Shown here: positions 5,221-6,893 of the stretch, one piece after another
Numbering within the stretch: the stretch's first letter is position 1
Layout: every line of letters starts with the position of its first letter
Source of the DNA: Chloroflexia bacterium
GTDB taxonomy: Bacteria; Chloroflexota; Chloroflexia; Thermomicrobiales; CFX8
Direction of reading: 5' to 3'
NCBI GenBank assembly: GCA_013696045.1
Contig: JACCZH010000210.1
Coordinates: forward strand, 1-6,893
Length of the DNA: 6,893 nucleotides
The notes under the pieces: model-generated
What the model saw: only the letters and a program-made list of their open reading frames with translations
The model's database searches: none
What the model was told of the DNA's origin: nothing
Program-made: the position numbers and the translations under genes

Positions 5221-6893
5221 AGAATCGCGAAGAATGTCTGGAGATTGGGATTGGCGAGGTCGGCCGGTTCCTTGAAGTAGCCGGCAATCTGCCGGTATTC
5301 CCCGTCGGCCTCGTATGCGACCGAGACATGATAGGTGTCTCCGAATAGCCCGCTGAAGTAGATTGATCCCGGGTAGCCCTCGGCCCCGACACGGTACGGT
5401 ATTTCGTAGCTGTCTGCCGGCTGGCCGGGCAGTCCGATTTGCATCTTCAGACCACCCTCCGAAATGCTCTCCCAGTCGCCGCCCTCGGTTGGATAGTTCG
5501 CCAGGCTTATCGGGATACCGGGCTGGTCCGGAACAAACAGCGTCCAGTCTGACGGATAGGAAAAGCTGTAGTTATCGGTTGCGTGTTCGTGTGTCAGCCA
5601 GCCGTCCGCGGATTCGATGGAGGTTGGCGGAAACGCGTCCGCTGACGCTACCGGGGCTTCGTCCAGTGGCACAAATCCATCTGCAATTCCATATTCATGA
5701 GGATCAGGCGGCGGTCCGTTTAATGCCGCCACGAGTCCCTGTAGAAACTGCGCTGCAGGCACGGCTGCGGAGGGATAATGCTCGTCACCTGCTCGTGTGA
5801 CGAAGGATTCATCTTCGCTCAGACGCCAGACTCCGCCTCTGCCTCCGTAGACATAGTATGTTGGATCAGCTGCCCCCGGTTCGGTCGTTAAGGCAAAGAA
5901 CAGCGCTCTGTCACCAACGTTGAGCAGCGGAGGGTCGGCATTTGACAGCGTGCAGCCCTCGACGTTGCCGCCAATCTCTCGAACCCGAATCTCAGATGCT
6001 GGCACGCCACGAACCGGAGTGTCGATGCGCAGCAGGTAGTCGGTGACGACCGGCTGGATGAATGCGTATCCCGCCTCGGCCCGTTGAGCAGGGAGTTGCT
6101 CGATCACCTCGCCGATGAAAACCTGATTGGAATCCCAGGCCGTGACGGCCATATTCTGCCCATAACTGATCACCGACGTCACAGCGCCGCCACACCCGGA
6201 CGGCAGTGGCGATCCTGAAGGCGGCAGATCCGGTCCTCGCGGCGCGTCCTCCAGAGACACGACCGGGGACGGCATGTTGTCGGGTGGATTCCCTTCGAGG
6301 GCGGCCGAAATTGCGAGACTGAAGTCCTCGACGGTCAGATTGATCGGACCGATGGCATTCGTCACTAGGCCATAAACGATTGGGAAGTTGCCCTGGGGTC
6401 CACCGAGGGTCCAGATGCGCTCTTTGCCCCCGAACTGCTCGGGAGGTGCCAGGAACAGGATCATGCTCGTTCCGGGTTGCAGTTCGGATTCACCACCAAA
6501 AGGATCGACGAGTCCACTTACGATCAGCGTTTCTTGCGTCGTCCCACGAAACGTTCGTTCGACCGAGACGACGTAGTCCATGGAACCGAACTCGTCGGGC
6601 TCGGGGCAGATTTCTACTAGCTGGGCCTGGACGATCCAATGTGAGGCCCACACTAATTCCTCGAGACCTCCATAGCCGACATAGGAGGTCGCTAATTGAG
6701 CACCCGACGTGTCCGGCCGTTCTGCTGAAACGCGTAGCGCCCCTAGGTGGGAGCTTCCCTGGTCTGGATCACACGGATCGGCAAGAGCGCTAGTTGTGGT
6801 TGCACTCGGTATGGGAGTGACTTCCGTTGTGGGCACCGTCGTGGCCGTCCCGGTGAGGAGTCGGTCACGAAGGAGACTCGCGTGCCTTCGGTC
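5196..6893 (-). CDS. Probable secreted protein with duplicated module and PsbP-like C-terminal domain, N-terminus cut by window edge
   Basis: The minus-strand frame is open to the right edge (565 residues visible). A GTG at 6836-6834 could start a 546-residue form, but no ribosome binding site is evident there and the frame reads on upstream into a Thr-rich stretch (LLTGTATT). The true start, probably with a signal peptide or membrane anchor, is therefore likely outside. Numbering from that GTG: 1-20 is a Thr/Pro/Ala-rich linker of the sort found after secretion signals. About 60-200 and 235-396 are two related modules, each with a beta-rich part, a Y.v.ver..RG segment, a G...LFfA segment, a GG..G.w/f segment and an ending AAL.G.PPD..V.L-acid-acid-AP. 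About 415-546, starting near NYSFSYPSDW (422-431), resembles PsbP-like (DUF1795-like) domains. The four Cys (22, 77, 215, 295) could form disulfides. Function is unknown; an extracellular or envelope role is inferred. Confidence 0.8.
   Translation of the reverse strand, partial: DRRHASLLRDRLLTGTATTVPTTEVTPIPSATTTSALADPCDPDQGSSHLGALRVSAERPDTSGAQLATSYVGYGGLEELVWASHWIVQAQLVEICPEPDEFGSMDYVVSVERTFRGTTQETLIVSGLVDPFGGESELQPGTSMILFLAPPEQFGGKERIWTLGGPQGNFPIVYGLVTNAIGPINLTVEDFSLAISAALEGNPPDNMPSPVVSLEDAPRGPDLPPSGSPLPSGCGGAVTSVISYGQNMAVTAWDSNQVFIGEVIEQLPAQRAEAGYAFIQPVVTDYLLRIDTPVRGVPASEIRVREIGGNVEGCTLSNADPPLLNVGDRALFFALTTEPGAADPTYYVYGGRGGVWRLSEDESFVTRAGDEHYPSAAVPAAQFLQGLVAALNGPPPDPHEYGIADGFVPLDEAPVASADAFPPTSIESADGWLTHEHATDNYSFSYPSDWTLFVPDQPGIPISLANYPTEGGDWESISEGGLKMQIGLPGQPADSYEIPYRVGAEGYPGSIYFSGLFGDTYHVSVAYEADGEYRQIAGYFKEPADLANPNLQTFFAILASIQHSP

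Overview
The window is about 6.9 kb of GC-rich DNA, very densely coding, with six protein genes, two of which run off its ends. No rRNA, tRNA, CRISPR array, transposase or phage gene is visible. The host is probably a bacterium of the Chloroflexota, perhaps a Thermomicrobia/Sphaerobacter relative. This rests on two luciferase-like (LLM) F420-type oxidoreductases, a methyltransferase of the mainly archaeal COG2521 type, frequent GTG/TTG starts, a secreted protein with a 'YSFSYPSDW' module, and a palindromic intergenic repeat. It is an inference from family distribution, and an actinobacterial or other GC-rich host is not excluded.

Layout. 1-1646 (-): the first 548 residues of a UvrD/PcrA-type superfamily 1 helicase, whose C-terminal end lies beyond the left edge. 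A 111-bp divergent gap follows. 1758-2597 (+): a SAM-dependent methyltransferase with a DPP motif. 2610-2696: an 87-bp imperfect palindromic element between convergent genes. 2750-3619 (-): LLM oxidoreductase no. 1. 3620-3762: a divergent control region with two adjacent dyads. 3763-4623 (+): LLM oxidoreductase no. 2, from a TTG start. 4702-5148 (+): a RidA-family protein, probably co-transcribed with it. 5176-5220: a perfect 13-bp hairpin spanning the convergent gene ends. 5196-6893 (-): a probably secreted protein with an internal duplication and a PsbP-like C-terminal domain, whose N-terminus lies beyond the right edge.

How the genes may work together. The clearest functional unit is the LLM oxidoreductase followed by a RidA-type protein. 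RidA enzymes hydrolyse reactive enamines/imines, and LLM enzymes use a reduced flavin or F420 to oxidise or reduce small molecules. The pairing recalls RutA (LLM monooxygenase) and RutC (RidA family) of pyrimidine catabolism, although the remaining rut genes are absent here. The second LLM gene is divergent and could share the control region. The helicase, methyltransferase and secreted protein look like unrelated neighbours. I do not see a clear new defence or mobile system. The most distinctive observations are the palindromic repeat, the LLM-RidA pair, the divergent 2B region of the helicase, and the duplicated secreted protein.
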